Assembly: GCA_036677085.1 (NCBI GenBank)
Contig: JAKFFI010000028.1
Location: 1-50,385, forward strand
Direction of reading: 5' to 3'
Length of the DNA: 50,385 nt
Origin: JAGPUQ01 sp036677085
GTDB lineage: Bacteria; Pseudomonadota; Gammaproteobacteria; Pseudomonadales; Porticoccaceae
Numbering within the stretch: position 1 is the stretch's first letter; each line of letters begins with the position of its first letter. Made by a program: the position numbers and the translations under genes. The notes below the pieces were generated by a model. That model was not told the origin of the DNA, did no database searches, and saw nothing but the letters and a program-made list of their open reading frames with translations. This document shows positions 15,516-24,584 of this stretch, in pieces.

Positions 15516-15551
15516 GTCGTCCAGGCCGTTGTCCAGACCGTTGTCCAGACA
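15516..15551. repeat. Three tandem 12-bp units just upstream of putA
   Basis: GTCGTCCAGGCC, GTTGTCCAGACC and GTTGTCCAGACA follow one another without gaps, 24 bp before the putA start. GTNGTCCAG is common to all three. This could be a regulator-binding array or part of the leader RNA. This PutA lacks the N-terminal DNA-binding domain that lets some PutA proteins repress themselves, so control must come from another factor. The remaining 15292-15515 shows nothing distinct. Confidence 0.6.
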
Positions 15552-15574
15552 GCGCGGAACCTTCGGGGGAGACG

Positions 15575-18500
15575 ATGGCGGAGTTTGTTGTTCCTCAATC
15601 CTCCAACATACCCGCCCATCCCTTCCTGGCCCATTGTCGCGCGGACGAGAATCCGTTGGTGGCGGCATTGCTCGCGGAGGCGGAAGCTTGCGCCCTGCCG
15701 TCCGGACCGGCGGCGGCGCGCGCCGCCGCCTGGATCGAAGCGGTGCGCGCCGACGCCCGCGAACATCGCAGCCTGAATGCCCTGCTGCGCGAATACGATC
15801 TCTCCACTGCCGAAGGGATCGCCCTCCTGTGTCTCGCCGAGGCCCTGCTGCGGGTCCCGGACGCGGATACCGCCGATCTGTTGATTCACGAAAAACTGGC
15901 CGCGCCCGACTGGGAGCGGCACCTGGGCCACAGCGATTCCCTGTTCGTCAACGCCACCACCTGGGCTCTGCTGTTCGGCGAGCGCCTGGTGGAGGTCCCC
16001 GAGCGCGGCGGACTGGGGGCGATCCTGCACCGGCTGGCGGCGCGGGTCGGAGAGCCGGTGATCCGCGTCGTCGCCCGGCGGATGATGCGGGTACTGGGCG
16101 ACGCCTTCGTGCTGGGCGAGGACCTGGGCGAGGCCCGGCGGCGCGCGGCGCGACAGGTCGATGCGGGATATCGGTATTCCTTCGACATGCTCGGCGAGGC
16201 GGCGCGCACCGCGGGCGACGCCGCGGACTACCTGGCCGCCTACCGGGAGGCGATCGCCGCTGCAGGCGCCCTGGGTGGTGCCAGCCTGCGCGAGCGGCCG
16301 GGCGTATCCATCAAGCTTTCCGCGCTGCACCCGCGCTACGAATTCGCGCAGCGGGGGCGTGTGCGCGCCGAGTTGCTGCCGCGCCTGCGGGAGCTGTGCC
16401 GCGCGGCCCGGGACGCCGAGGTCGCGCTCACCATCGATGCCGAGGAGGCCGATCGCCTGCCGCTGCAGATCGAGCTCCTGGAAGCGGTGGGCGGAGAGGC
16501 GGAACTGCGCGACTGGAACGGGTTGGGCCTGGCGGTGCAGGCCTATCAGAAGTGCGCATTGCCGCTGCTCGCCCATCTCGCCGGCTGGGCCCGGTCGGCG
16601 GGGCGGCAGTTGCAGGTGCGCCTGGTCAAGGGCGCGTACTGGGACAGCGAGATCAAGCACACCCAGGAACAGGGCCTCACGGACTACCCGGTGTTCACCC
16701 GCAAGGCCGCCACCGACCTGCACTATCTGCTGTGCGCGCAGCGCCTGCTGGCGGCGCCCGATGCCTTCTACCCCCAGTTCGCCACCCACAACGCCCATAC
16801 CCTGGCCGCGGTGCTGGCCATGGCGCCGCCCGGGGCCGCGTTCGAGTGCCAGCGCCTGCACGGCATGGGCGCAGCCCTGTTCGAGCGGGTGCGCGCCGAG
16901 TGCCCGGAACTCGCCTGCCGCATCTATGCGCCGGTGGGCAGTCACGATCGACTGCTCGCCTACCTGGTGCGCCGGCTGCTGGAGAACGGCGCCAACAGCT
17001 CCTTCGTCAATCGCATCCAGGATCCCGGGGTGCCGATCGCCCAGCTGATCGAGGATCCAGCGGCGGCCCTGCGCGCCGCGCGCCCGCGCCGCCATCCGCG
17101 CATCCCGGTGCCCGCCGAACTGCTGCCCGGGCGGCGCAATTCCGCCGGCGTGGATCTGACCTCCCCCGCGACCCTGGCCGAACTGGGCGCGGCCATGGCG
17201 GCAGCGCTGCGCCAGCGCTGGCGTGGCGGCCCGCTGATCGACGGCCGGTCAGCGGCGGGAAATGCGCGCCCGGTGCGCGATCCGGCCGCGCGCGATCGTA
17301 TCCTCGGCGAGACCGTCGATACCCGCGCCGAGGATGTGACCCGGGCGCTGGCCGTGGCGCAGGATGCCGCATCCGGCTGGGAACGCACCCCGGCCGAGGC
17401 ACGCGCCGGGCTGCTGGAGCGCATCGCCGATGCCTACGAGGCGCACCGCCCGGCACTGCTGGCGCTGCTGGTGCGCGAGGCCGGCAAGACCCTGCCCGAC
17501 GCCGTCGCCGAAGTGCGCGAGGCCGTGGACTTCTGCCGCTATTACGCGGTCGAGGCGCGGCGCCTGCTGGCCGCGCCCCAGGCACTGCCGGGGCCGACCG
17601 GGGAGCGCAACAGCCTGGCGCTGCGCGGGCGCGGACCCTTCGTCTGCATCAGTCCCTGGAACTTTCCCCTGGCGATCTTCACCGGGCAGATCGCCGCGGC
17701 CCTGGCGGCCGGCAACCCGGTGCTCGCCAAGCCGGCCGAGCAGACCTCGCTGATCGCCGCCTTCGCAACCCGGCTCATGCACCAGGCCGGAGTGCCGGGC
17801 CCGGTGCTGCAACTGCTGCCCGGAGACGGCGCGACTCTGGGCGGCCTGTTGCTTGCGGACGCCCGGGTGCAGGGCGTGGCCTTCACCGGCTCCACTGCGG
17901 TGGCGCGGCTGCTGGCCCGCCAGCTGGCCGCGCGGGACCGGCCTCTGGTGCCCCTGATCGCCGAGACCGGCGGCCAGAACGCCATGATCGTGGATTCCAC
18001 GGCGCTGCCCGAGCAGGTCACCCGCGATGTGCTGCGCTCGGCCTTTGCCAGCGCCGGCCAGCGCTGCTCGGCGCTGCGCGTGCTCTGCGTGCAGGAGGAG
18101 ATCGCCGACCGCACCCTGGCAATGCTCCGCGGCGCCATCGCCGAACTGCACGTCGGCGACCCCGGACTGCTGGCCACCGACGTCGGCCCGGTGATCGACG
18201 AACAGGCGCGCGCGACCCTGCTCGATCACCGCGCGCGCCTCACCGCGCAGGGGCGGTTGCTGGCCGAGGTGCCCCTGCCGGAGGCGGCCGGGAACGGCTG
18301 CTTCGTGGCTCCGGCACTGTTCGCCCTGGAGCGCATCGACGAACTGGCCGGCGAGGTGTTCGGCCCCTTCCTCCATGTGGTGCGCTACCGGGCTGCGGCG
18401 CTCGACGAACTGGTCGACCGGATCAACGCCACCGGCTACGGCCTCACGCTCGGCGTGCACTCACGCATCGACGCCCGGGCGGAGCGGATCCGCGCCCGCG

Positions 18501-18706
18501 CCCGGGTGGGGAATATCTACGTCAACCGCAACCAGATCGGCGCCGTGGTCGGCTGCCAGCCATTCGGCGGCGTGGGCCTCTCCGGCACCGGGCCCAAGGC
18601 CGGCGGGCCGCACTATTTGCCGCGCTTCACCTGGGAGCAGACCCTGAGCGTCGACACCACCGCCGCCGGCGGCAACGCCAGCCTGTTCGCCCAGACGACG
18701 GATTGA
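15575..18706 (+). CDS. putA: Bifunctional proline dehydrogenase / glutamate-gamma-semialdehyde dehydrogenase PutA
   Basis: The 1043-aa protein oxidises proline to glutamate. The proline dehydrogenase barrel spans about residues 190-480, with YSFDMLGEAA, SIKLSALHPRYE, the flavin/proline-site motifs QAYQKCALP and RLVKGAYWDSEIK, and FATHNAHT. The aldehyde dehydrogenase domain spans about 560-1030, with ISPWNFPLAIFTG, general base Glu797 in AETGGQNAMI and nucleophile Cys831 in SAGQRCSALR. There is no N-terminal ribbon-helix-helix domain, so this is the non-autoregulatory class. The ATG at 15575 has GGGGGA 4 bases upstream; the frame extends further up without family similarity. It acts in the cytoplasm at the membrane surface, passing electrons to quinone. 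It is monocistronic, preceded by three 12-bp repeats. Confidence 0.95.
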   Translation: MAEFVVPQSSNIPAHPFLAHCRADENPLVAALLAEAEACALPSGPAAARAAAWIEAVRADAREHRSLNALLREYDLSTAEGIALLCLAEALLRVPDADTADLLIHEKLAAPDWERHLGHSDSLFVNATTWALLFGERLVEVPERGGLGAILHRLAARVGEPVIRVVARRMMRVLGDAFVLGEDLGEARRRAARQVDAGYRYSFDMLGEAARTAGDAADYLAAYREAIAAAGALGGASLRERPGVSIKLSALHPRYEFAQRGRVRAELLPRLRELCRAARDAEVALTIDAEEADRLPLQIELLEAVGGEAELRDWNGLGLAVQAYQKCALPLLAHLAGWARSAGRQLQVRLVKGAYWDSEIKHTQEQGLTDYPVFTRKAATDLHYLLCAQRLLAAPDAFYPQFATHNAHTLAAVLAMAPPGAAFECQRLHGMGAALFERVRAECPELACRIYAPVGSHDRLLAYLVRRLLENGANSSFVNRIQDPGVPIAQLIEDPAAALRAARPRRHPRIPVPAELLPGRRNSAGVDLTSPATLAELGAAMAAALRQRWRGGPLIDGRSAAGNARPVRDPAARDRILGETVDTRAEDVTRALAVAQDAASGWERTPAEARAGLLERIADAYEAHRPALLALLVREAGKTLPDAVAEVREAVDFCRYYAVEARRLLAAPQALPGPTGERNSLALRGRGPFVCISPWNFPLAIFTGQIAAALAAGNPVLAKPAEQTSLIAAFATRLMHQAGVPGPVLQLLPGDGATLGGLLLADARVQGVAFTGSTAVARLLARQLAARDRPLVPLIAETGGQNAMIVDSTALPEQVTRDVLRSAFASAGQRCSALRVLCVQEEIADRTLAMLRGAIAELHVGDPGLLATDVGPVIDEQARATLLDHRARLTAQGRLLAEVPLPEAAGNGCFVAPALFALERIDELAGEVFGPFLHVVRYRAAALDELVDRINATGYGLTLGVHSRIDARAERIRARARVGNIYVNRNQIGAVVGCQPFGGVGLSGTGPKAGGPHYLPRFTWEQTLSVDTTAAGGNASLFAQTTD

Positions 18707-18707
18707 G

Positions 18708-18914
18708 CTGGCCTCGGCCGCCCCGGCACGCTGGTCGGCCAGAGATCGATGGACGCCGGTCGCTCCGGAGATCATCCACCTGCCGGAGATCAACACGGCG
18801 ACCCTGGAGGCCAACCCCGCCTTCGGCAAGGCGGCCGTCCCGGTGACCTGCCCCAGCGTCACCGCCGAACAATTCCTGAAGGCCCCTGCCGAATCACCGC
18901 CGCCGGACCAATAG
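18708..18914 (+). pseudogene. C-terminal coding remnant behind putA
   Basis: In a frame different from putA, an open stretch without start codon reads WTPVAPEIIHLPEINTATL, then ANPAFGKAAVPVTCPSVTAEQF, and ends in TAG at 18912-18914. The residue pattern is protein-like, with no stops for 68 codons. The segment FGKAAVPVTCPSV faintly recalls the tails of ATP-dependent PEP carboxykinases, but I cannot assign it. Lack of a start suggests a rearrangement scar at the putA/MFS boundary. Confidence 0.3.
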
Positions 18915-18941
18915 CGTCCGATCGGGCGCAGACGCCAGCAC

Positions 18942-20198
18942 CTACAGTGCACCCGCGGGTAGCGGTGGCGGCTGGGGCCGGCGCGGCGCCGCGATCCACA
19001 ACATGCAGGGCGCGCAGATGGCCAGACTTCCCGCCACCAGCAACATCGCGTGGTAATCGCCGGTGAGGTCGTAGAGCGCGCCGCCCAGCCAGGAGCCGGT
19101 GGCGCCGCCCAGCGCCGCGAACATCGAGAGGGTTCCGAAGATGCTCGGAAATTTCGGCCCGGCGAACAGATCGCGCGCCGCGGCCGGAATGATGGGCGCG
19201 TTGGCGGCATAGCCGGTGCCCAGCAGCAGCGCGAAGGCGATGGGCAGGGCGAGCCCGGGCAATGCGCCGATGAATGCCAGACAGAGCACCGAGAGCAAAA
19301 TGCACGCGAGGCCGATGCTGTAGGTGAGTTCGCGTCCGATACGATCGGAGAGTGTTCCCCACAGAATCTTGGCGGGAATGCTCGTGATCCCGATGACGCC
19401 GACGATCAGCGAACCTGCGGTTTTCGCCACGCCGTGATCCACCATGAAGGCGAACTGGTGCATCAACAGCATCTGGCTCAGGCTGCCGCCGGTAAAAAAC
19501 GCCAGCACGGCAAAACGAAAGGCGCGCGAACGCAGCGCGCCGCGCACCGTCCAGTAGTGCGCGGGCAGCGGAGCACTCGCCCCTCCCGGTTGCGGCTTTG
19601 CCACCGGCGGCGGCAGTTTCGGTTCGCGCAGAATGAACAGCGCTGCCGGTGCGATCACGACGGCCACCAGTACCGCCAGCACCTGAAACGCCCGGCGCCA
19701 ATCGAACGCCTCCACCAGGAAATTGGCGAGCGGCACCACGCCCAGAATCCCCACGCCGATACCGGCGGTGACGATGCCGAGCGCGGTGCCAACGCGGTTG
19801 GGAAACCATTTTTCGGCGAGGATCACCGATGGCACCCAGCCGCAGGCGCCGAGACCGATGGCGGTGAGGACGCCGTAGCTGAGATAAAGCTGCCACCACG
19901 TCTGGATCAACGAAGTGAGCGCGAGCCCGCTCGCCATCACCAGGCTGCCCACCAGCATCAGCCGGCGCGGCCCGAAGCGCTCCACCAGCCGGCCCGCAAT
20001 GGGACCGAAACTGCCATGCACCAGGATGAATACCGACATGGCGCCTGCGGTGACCGAACGCGACCACCCGAAGTGCCCGACCAGCGCCACCAGAAACACC
20101 GAATAGGAATACCAGACGCCGTACAGCAGCCCGAGCGTGCAGAACAGGGTGGCGACAATGATCGCCCCCGAGCGGAAAGCATTGGATTCGCGCAACAA
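18942..20198 (-). CDS. MFS transporter, monocarboxylate/oxalate-formate antiporter-like
   Basis: The 418-aa inner-membrane protein has 12 hydrophobic segments in two halves separated by a cytoplasmic loop (about 190-225, PKLPPPVAKPQPGG). The loop GRLVERFGPRRLML after helix 2 and DRIGRELTYSIG in the second half are standard MFS motifs. The overall pattern (WYSYSVFLVALVGHFGWSRS near the start) is that of the monocarboxylate-porter/OFA group, which takes up organic acids. It is the last gene of the 12-gene minus-strand run, separated from the SDR upstream by 177 bp, and probably imports the substrate. The substrate is not known. Confidence 0.88.
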   Translation of the reverse strand: MLRESNAFRSGAIIVATLFCTLGLLYGVWYSYSVFLVALVGHFGWSRSVTAGAMSVFILVHGSFGPIAGRLVERFGPRRLMLVGSLVMASGLALTSLIQTWWQLYLSYGVLTAIGLGACGWVPSVILAEKWFPNRVGTALGIVTAGIGVGILGVVPLANFLVEAFDWRRAFQVLAVLVAVVIAPAALFILREPKLPPPVAKPQPGGASAPLPAHYWTVRGALRSRAFRFAVLAFFTGGSLSQMLLMHQFAFMVDHGVAKTAGSLIVGVIGITSIPAKILWGTLSDRIGRELTYSIGLACILLSVLCLAFIGALPGLALPIAFALLLGTGYAANAPIIPAAARDLFAGPKFPSIFGTLSMFAALGGATGSWLGGALYDLTGDYHAMLLVAGSLAICAPCMLWIAAPRRPQPPPLPAGAL

Positions 20199-20375
20199 AT
20201 ACTCCGGGAACCTTGCAAGGAAAGCGGGTTGTGGGAAACGGCGCTCCGCACATCAAAACCGGCGTGCCACCGGGGAGCGCGAAACGGTTACGCGCGCGGG
20301 TCCGATCCCTCTGGAATCGCGGGACATCCCGGTCCCGCGCTAATCACCATAGCCGCGAACGGCACCCGTCGCGCG

Positions 20376-21125
20376 CTATTGCGCGCCCCAGCCGCCATCC
20401 ACGACAAACTCGGAGCCGGTAATGAACTTGGCTTCGTCCGAGCACAGGAACAGCGACATGGTGGCGATGTCGATCGGCTCGCCCATTCGACCCATGGGCG
20501 TGGTCTCGCAGATCGTCTCCAGATATTCCGCAGGCAGGGTCTTGGCCAGCGGCGTCCCGATGATGCCCGGATGCACCGAGTTCACCCGCACACCCTGACG
20601 CGCGTATTCCAGCGCCGCCGATTTGGTCATCAGTCGCACCGCGCCCTTGGCGCCGTGGTAGGAGATCATGCTGGGCGTGCCGATGATGCCGTACAGCGAC
20701 GAGATGTTGACGATGGCGCCATTGCCGGATTTTTTCAGCGCCGGCATCGCGGCTTTCATGCCCAGCCAGACGCCGGTCTGGCACACGGCGACGATGGCGT
20801 TGAAACCTTCCAGGGTTTCTTCCTCGACGCCCTTGAGGTTGGCAAAACCGGCGTTGTTGACCAGGGTGGAGAGGCCGCCGTACTGCTTGATGGTGTCCGC
20901 GACCACGCTCGCCCAGTCGGCTTCCTTGGTTACATCATGCCGCAGAAAAATGGCGTCGCCGCCGCTGGCCTTGATGGACGCCACCGTCTCCTGGCCTTCG
21001 GCGGCGAGGATGTCGGTGACCACAACCTTGGCGCCCTCCGCGGCGAACAGCCGCGCGTGCGCTTCGCCGATGCCGCGCGCACCGCCGGTGATGATGGCGA
21101 TCTTGCCTTGCAGTCGATTACCCAT
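20376..21125 (-). CDS. SDR-family oxidoreductase (3-alpha/20-beta-HSD-like)
   Basis: The 249-aa classical SDR has TGGARGIG near residue 14, a conserved Asp in VTDILAAE for NAD(H), NNAG near 90, Ser in NISSLYG, and the catalytic pair in SYHGAKGAV. It ends TGSEFVVDGGWGAQ, the usual C-terminal glycine loop. The best-known relatives are hydroxysteroid dehydrogenases and other alicyclic alcohol dehydrogenases. It is in the operon-like run between the LLM oxidoreductase and the MFS transporter, so it probably oxidises a ring alcohol or reduces a ketone in that pathway. Confidence 0.9.
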   Translation of the reverse strand: MGNRLQGKIAIITGGARGIGEAHARLFAAEGAKVVVTDILAAEGQETVASIKASGGDAIFLRHDVTKEADWASVVADTIKQYGGLSTLVNNAGFANLKGVEEETLEGFNAIVAVCQTGVWLGMKAAMPALKKSGNGAIVNISSLYGIIGTPSMISYHGAKGAVRLMTKSAALEYARQGVRVNSVHPGIIGTPLAKTLPAEYLETICETTPMGRMGEPIDIATMSLFLCSDEAKFITGSEFVVDGGWGAQ

Positions 21126-21176
21126 GGTATTGCCCTCGGTTGGTTGAAGTGGATTGTGTGTGAATGAAACAAAAAA

Positions 21177-22088
21177 TCAGCGAAATTCCGGAATCACTTC
21201 TTCCGCCAGCAGCTTGATGTTGGCATCAATGTAATCATCGGGACAGGCCGACGTCAGCATGAACAGGGTGGCACCGGTATCCACGTATTGGCGCAAGCGC
21301 TGGCGGCACTCGGCGGGCGTGCCGATGAGCGCGTACTTGCCCACCAGGTTGTCGAAATTCTGGGCGTACTGTCGTCCCAGGCGCTCGGCCGCCATTTTGC
21401 GTGCGACATCGCCGTCGCGGTGCACCGCGCTGAAGATAAAGATCCCGTAGTTGAACTCGGTTGCGGCCACCGGATTTTCGGCGCGCAATTTTCCGATGCT
21501 TGCCATGCTGTCGGCGAGCAGCTCCGGCGTGTACATGTAGGGTATCCAGCCATCGCCAAACAGCGCGGCGCGGCGCATCGCCGCTTCCTTGCGCCCGGCG
21601 ACCCAGATGGGCGGTGGCTGTTGCACCGGCGGCGGATCGAGCGTGATCTGGTTGAGCGTATTGAAGCGGCCCTGAAAGCTGACCTCGCGTTCGGTCCAGA
21701 GCTTGCGGATCACCTGCATGGCTTCGGTGGCGCGCGCGCCGCGCTCGGCGACCGGCACGCCGCAGGCTTCGAACTCCTTGGGAAACTCGCCGCCGACGCC
21801 GATGCCACACATGTAGCGACCGCCCGAGGCGACATCGAGCACCGAGCCCATCTTCGCGGCCAGTGTGGCCGGGTACAGGGGCAGCAGCGCGATGGTGCTC
21901 ATCAGCCGGATGCGTTCGGTGGCGCCGGCGGCCACCGCGAGCTGCACGAAGGTGTTACCGATGGGGCCGTGGAACATGACGTGTTCGCCGCAGCCCAGCA
22001 CATCGTAACCGAGCGCCTCGGCGCGGCGCGCGAATTGGGCGGTGTCGGCGACGCTGCGCAGGCCGGTACCGAATTGCAGTTTGCTCAT
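21177..22088 (-). CDS. LLM-class (luciferase-like) oxidoreductase
   Basis: The 303-aa protein has the bacterial-luciferase barrel, with AEALGYDVLGCGEH near the start, TERIRLMSTIALLPLYPATLAAKM, and GRYMCGIGVGGEFPKEFEACG, typical of TIGR03619-like F420- or FMN-dependent enzymes. It may be a monooxygenase or a dehydrogenase. The start at 22088 follows the SDR stop by 61 bp; the next gene begins 51 bp downstream. Context suggests one step of ring-ketone or aldehyde metabolism. The cofactor cannot be decided from the sequence. Confidence 0.88.
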   Translation of the reverse strand: MSKLQFGTGLRSVADTAQFARRAEALGYDVLGCGEHVMFHGPIGNTFVQLAVAAGATERIRLMSTIALLPLYPATLAAKMGSVLDVASGGRYMCGIGVGGEFPKEFEACGVPVAERGARATEAMQVIRKLWTEREVSFQGRFNTLNQITLDPPPVQQPPPIWVAGRKEAAMRRAALFGDGWIPYMYTPELLADSMASIGKLRAENPVAATEFNYGIFIFSAVHRDGDVARKMAAERLGRQYAQNFDNLVGKYALIGTPAECRQRLRQYVDTGATLFMLTSACPDDYIDANIKLLAEEVIPEFR

Positions 22089-22149
22089 GGCGTTACCTCG
22101 CGGTGGTCAGCGGGAATCGTTGGTCGGGAATCGTTAGCCGGAAATGTGC

Positions 22150-22902
22150 TCACCCGGGTATGTACAAGCCACCATTGACGTGAAACGTCTGCCCGGTGAT
22201 GTAGGACGCATCGTCGGACAGCAGAAACGCCACGGTGGCGGCGATTTCGTGGGGCTTGCCGGCGCGGCGCATGGGCACCTGCCTGAGCATGGCTTCATAC
22301 ACATGGTCGGGCATCACGCCCTTGAGTCCTTCGTGCATGATCAGCCCCGGCGCGATGGCGTTCGCGGTGACACCGTACTGCGCGAGATCGAGTGCGATGG
22401 AATGGGTGTATCCCAGCACACCGGCCTTGGCGGCTGCATAGCAGGCCTGGCCGGCCGGCGGGGTGTAGGCCGCCAGGGAGGCGAAGTTGACGATGCGGCC
22501 GAAGCCCGCGTCCACCATGGCTTTCGAAAACGCGCGGCTGCAAAAAAACGTGCCGTTGATGTTCACCTTGATGACGCGGTCATGGGTCTTGGTGTCCAGC
22601 TCCCAGGGTTTGCCGTAGCCCTGGATACCGGCGTTGTTGACCAGATAGGCGACGTGCATATTGCGGTTCTTGAGTTCCGCCGCGAGATCGTCCACCTGTT
22701 CGTCCTTGGTCACATCGAGTGGAAACAGCGTCACCTGCGCGGCTTCCGCCGGGGTCAGCGCTTTTTGCCGCCAGGCTTCGAGTTCCGCGGCCGTCTTGCG
22801 GTCGCAGCCGATGACGGGAATGCCGTCGGCGACCAGGCGCTTGGTCATGGCGGTGCCGAGTCCGCCGATGGCGCCGGTGATCAGTGCATGGCCTTTGCTC
22901 AT
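22150..22902 (-). CDS. SDR-family oxidoreductase (FabG/PhaB-like)
   Basis: The 250-aa classical SDR has TGAIGGLGTAM at the N-terminus, Asp/Arg-Lys in GCDRKTAAE after beta-2 (suggesting NADP acceptance), VNNAGIQG, Ser in NFASLAAY, and YAAAKAGVLG. The C-terminal TGQTFHVNGGLYIPG is typical of beta-ketoacyl reductase and acetoacetyl-CoA reductase relatives. It lies 22 bp from the amidohydrolase gene upstream and 61 bp from the LLM gene downstream. It is probably another step of the same pathway; the substrate is unknown. Confidence 0.9.
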   Translation of the reverse strand: MSKGHALITGAIGGLGTAMTKRLVADGIPVIGCDRKTAAELEAWRQKALTPAEAAQVTLFPLDVTKDEQVDDLAAELKNRNMHVAYLVNNAGIQGYGKPWELDTKTHDRVIKVNINGTFFCSRAFSKAMVDAGFGRIVNFASLAAYTPPAGQACYAAAKAGVLGYTHSIALDLAQYGVTANAIAPGLIMHEGLKGVMPDHVYEAMLRQVPMRRAGKPHEIAATVAFLLSDDASYITGQTFHVNGGLYIPG

Positions 22903-22924
22903 GTGTTCTCCAATGCGTGCGTTG

Positions 22925-24292
22925 TCAGTGCGTATGCAGACCGGCCGGCTGATGCTGCGGCGCGTTGCTGATCAGTGCCTGCGGGTCGTGAGCGACACCG
23001 CCGCGATAGGTGGTTTCCAAAGTGCGCAGTTCGCGCACATCGCGCAGCGGATCGCCGGCGACGACGAGGAAATCCGCATAGCGGCCGGGCGCGATGGCGC
23101 CGATATCCTGGCCGGCACGCAGATAATTCGCGGCCACGCTGGTCACCGCCTGCAGTGCCGCCATGTTGCCGATGGCTTCCGCGAGCAGCTCGATTTCCCG
23201 CAGCAATGCAAAACCCGGCGGCGGATAGGCGAGCGCCCCGCAGTCGGTGCCGCCGACGACGCGGCCGCCGGAACGGTGCAGCATGCGCACCACTTCCTGG
23301 TGCTTCTCCAGTGCCTTGCTGCCTTCGCCGACGTCATAGAAGCCGGGATGGATGTCCCAGTCGGGGCGATCACCGAGGAATTTTTTCATCTTCGCCTGGC
23401 GGGCGAGCGCAGCGGGCGGGATCAGCTTGCGATCCGGGTCCTGCATGCAGGCGGCGGCGCCGGCTTTCGCGGTCCACAGCAGGTCGAGCGTGGTGCCCAT
23501 ATGCACCTGTTTCTCGACCATGGCGGCGATCCATTTGCGCGCCCGTTCGCCGTTCAGATCGGCCGCTTCCCAGCCCGCCATGGTCTGGGTCCAGAATTCC
23601 TTTTTCATCATCGAGGCGTCATTGCCAAAGCGCATGTTGAGCGCGCAGATGTCGTTATAGGGCGAAATCCACACATGTTCGAGGCCATCGATGCCGGCCT
23701 CGATCGCGTCCATGGACGAGCAGTAACCCAGGTGTCCGGTGATGGGCACACGCTTGTCGACGAAGCGGATCACCTCGCGGACGATGTCGGCGGTCATGGT
23801 GAAATAGCATTTGATGCCGTCGACACCGGCCTCGAGCAGGCTGCCGATTTTGTCGGGCACCGCAGCCACCGACTGCACGCGGTCGAGCATGATGGTGAAG
23901 CCGGGGCTCTCGAAGCTGGCACCGGGACCGTCGAGCAATGGCCCGCAGACAAACAACCGCGGCCCGAGTTTTTTCCCGGAATTGAGATCGGCGCGGTTCT
24001 GCAACACCAGATCGAGCCGGCCGCCCACATCGCGCGCGGTGGTGACACCGGCGGCGAGAAACAGTGGGAAGCACTCGGCGTCCATCATCACGGTGTGAAT
24101 GTGCGTATCGATCAGGCCCGGCAGTACGGTCTTGCCGGCGAGATCCACCACGGTGGCGCCGGCGGCCGCGATGGGCCTTTCAGACACCTGACTGATGCGT
24201 TCGCCCTCGACCAGGATCGACACGCCGGTGCGCGCGCTGGCGCTCAGCCCGTCGATCACACGCGCATTGGTAAACACGGTGGCTTGCGCCAT
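22925..24292 (-). CDS. Amidohydrolase-superfamily metal-dependent hydrolase
   Basis: The 455-aa protein has the amidohydrolase barrel with small flanking beta domains. Metal ligands are visible: HxH in GLIDTHIHTVMM near residue 65, a probable carboxylated Lys in DGIKCYFTM, His in GHLGYCSS and GLEHVW, and Asp in VVGGTDCGALAYP. The C-terminal AIAPGRYADFLVVAGDPL closes the fold as in imidazolonepropionase-like enzymes and prolidases. It hydrolyses a cyclic amide, lactone or similar C-N/C-O bond. In the operon-like run it may open a ring. The substrate is unknown. Confidence 0.88.
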   Translation of the reverse strand: MAQATVFTNARVIDGLSASARTGVSILVEGERISQVSERPIAAAGATVVDLAGKTVLPGLIDTHIHTVMMDAECFPLFLAAGVTTARDVGGRLDLVLQNRADLNSGKKLGPRLFVCGPLLDGPGASFESPGFTIMLDRVQSVAAVPDKIGSLLEAGVDGIKCYFTMTADIVREVIRFVDKRVPITGHLGYCSSMDAIEAGIDGLEHVWISPYNDICALNMRFGNDASMMKKEFWTQTMAGWEAADLNGERARKWIAAMVEKQVHMGTTLDLLWTAKAGAAACMQDPDRKLIPPAALARQAKMKKFLGDRPDWDIHPGFYDVGEGSKALEKHQEVVRMLHRSGGRVVGGTDCGALAYPPPGFALLREIELLAEAIGNMAALQAVTSVAANYLRAGQDIGAIAPGRYADFLVVAGDPLRDVRELRTLETTYRGGVAHDPQALISNAPQHQPAGLHTH

Positions 24293-24358
24293 GACTTCCT
24301 CCCCCCGGGCCCTGCGGACCTCTGATTTATGGATTTGCAGCGCGCTGCGCGCTGCCGG

Positions 24359-24562
24359 TCAATCGTCGAGCGCGAACAGAATCTTGAGCTCGACTTCGTA
24401 ACTTTTTATTTCGCCGCGCTCGACCAGCGCGCGCTCGGCAATGACCTCGACCCGGTGAATGCCGCGCAGGGTCTTGCGCGCCCGCGCGATGCCGCGCGTG
24501 ACGGCGTCCTGCCAGCTCTCCGGCGAACTGGCGGTAAGGGTCGAAACACTGGATACGGTCAT
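24359..24562 (-). CDS. Dodecin-family protein, first of a tandem pair (downstream copy)
   Basis: The 67-aa protein has the dodecin beta-alpha-beta-beta fold: a Ser-rich first strand, helix SWQDAVTRGIARARKTLRG, and two strands VEVIAERALV and YEVELKILFAL. Dodecins form hollow 12-mers that store flavin or CoA. The Trp that stacks on the flavin in Halobacterium and Mycobacterium dodecins sits after the KTLR turn; here the sequence is RGIHRVEV, with His36 and Arg37 in that place. So classical flavin binding looks unlikely. I chose the ATG at 24562; the frame extends to 24601 with a Cys-rich start lacking similarity. It is 22 bp behind the second dodecin gene. Confidence 0.85.
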   Translation of the reverse strand: MTVSSVSTLTASSPESWQDAVTRGIARARKTLRGIHRVEVIAERALVERGEIKSYEVELKILFALDD

Positions 24563-24584
24563 GGCGCCATTCTCCCCACAGGAA

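Noticed and set aside
15457..18846. 1129-codon plus-strand frame overlapping putA
   Set aside because: Arg/Gly/Ala-rich frame without motifs; putA in another frame shows all catalytic residues.
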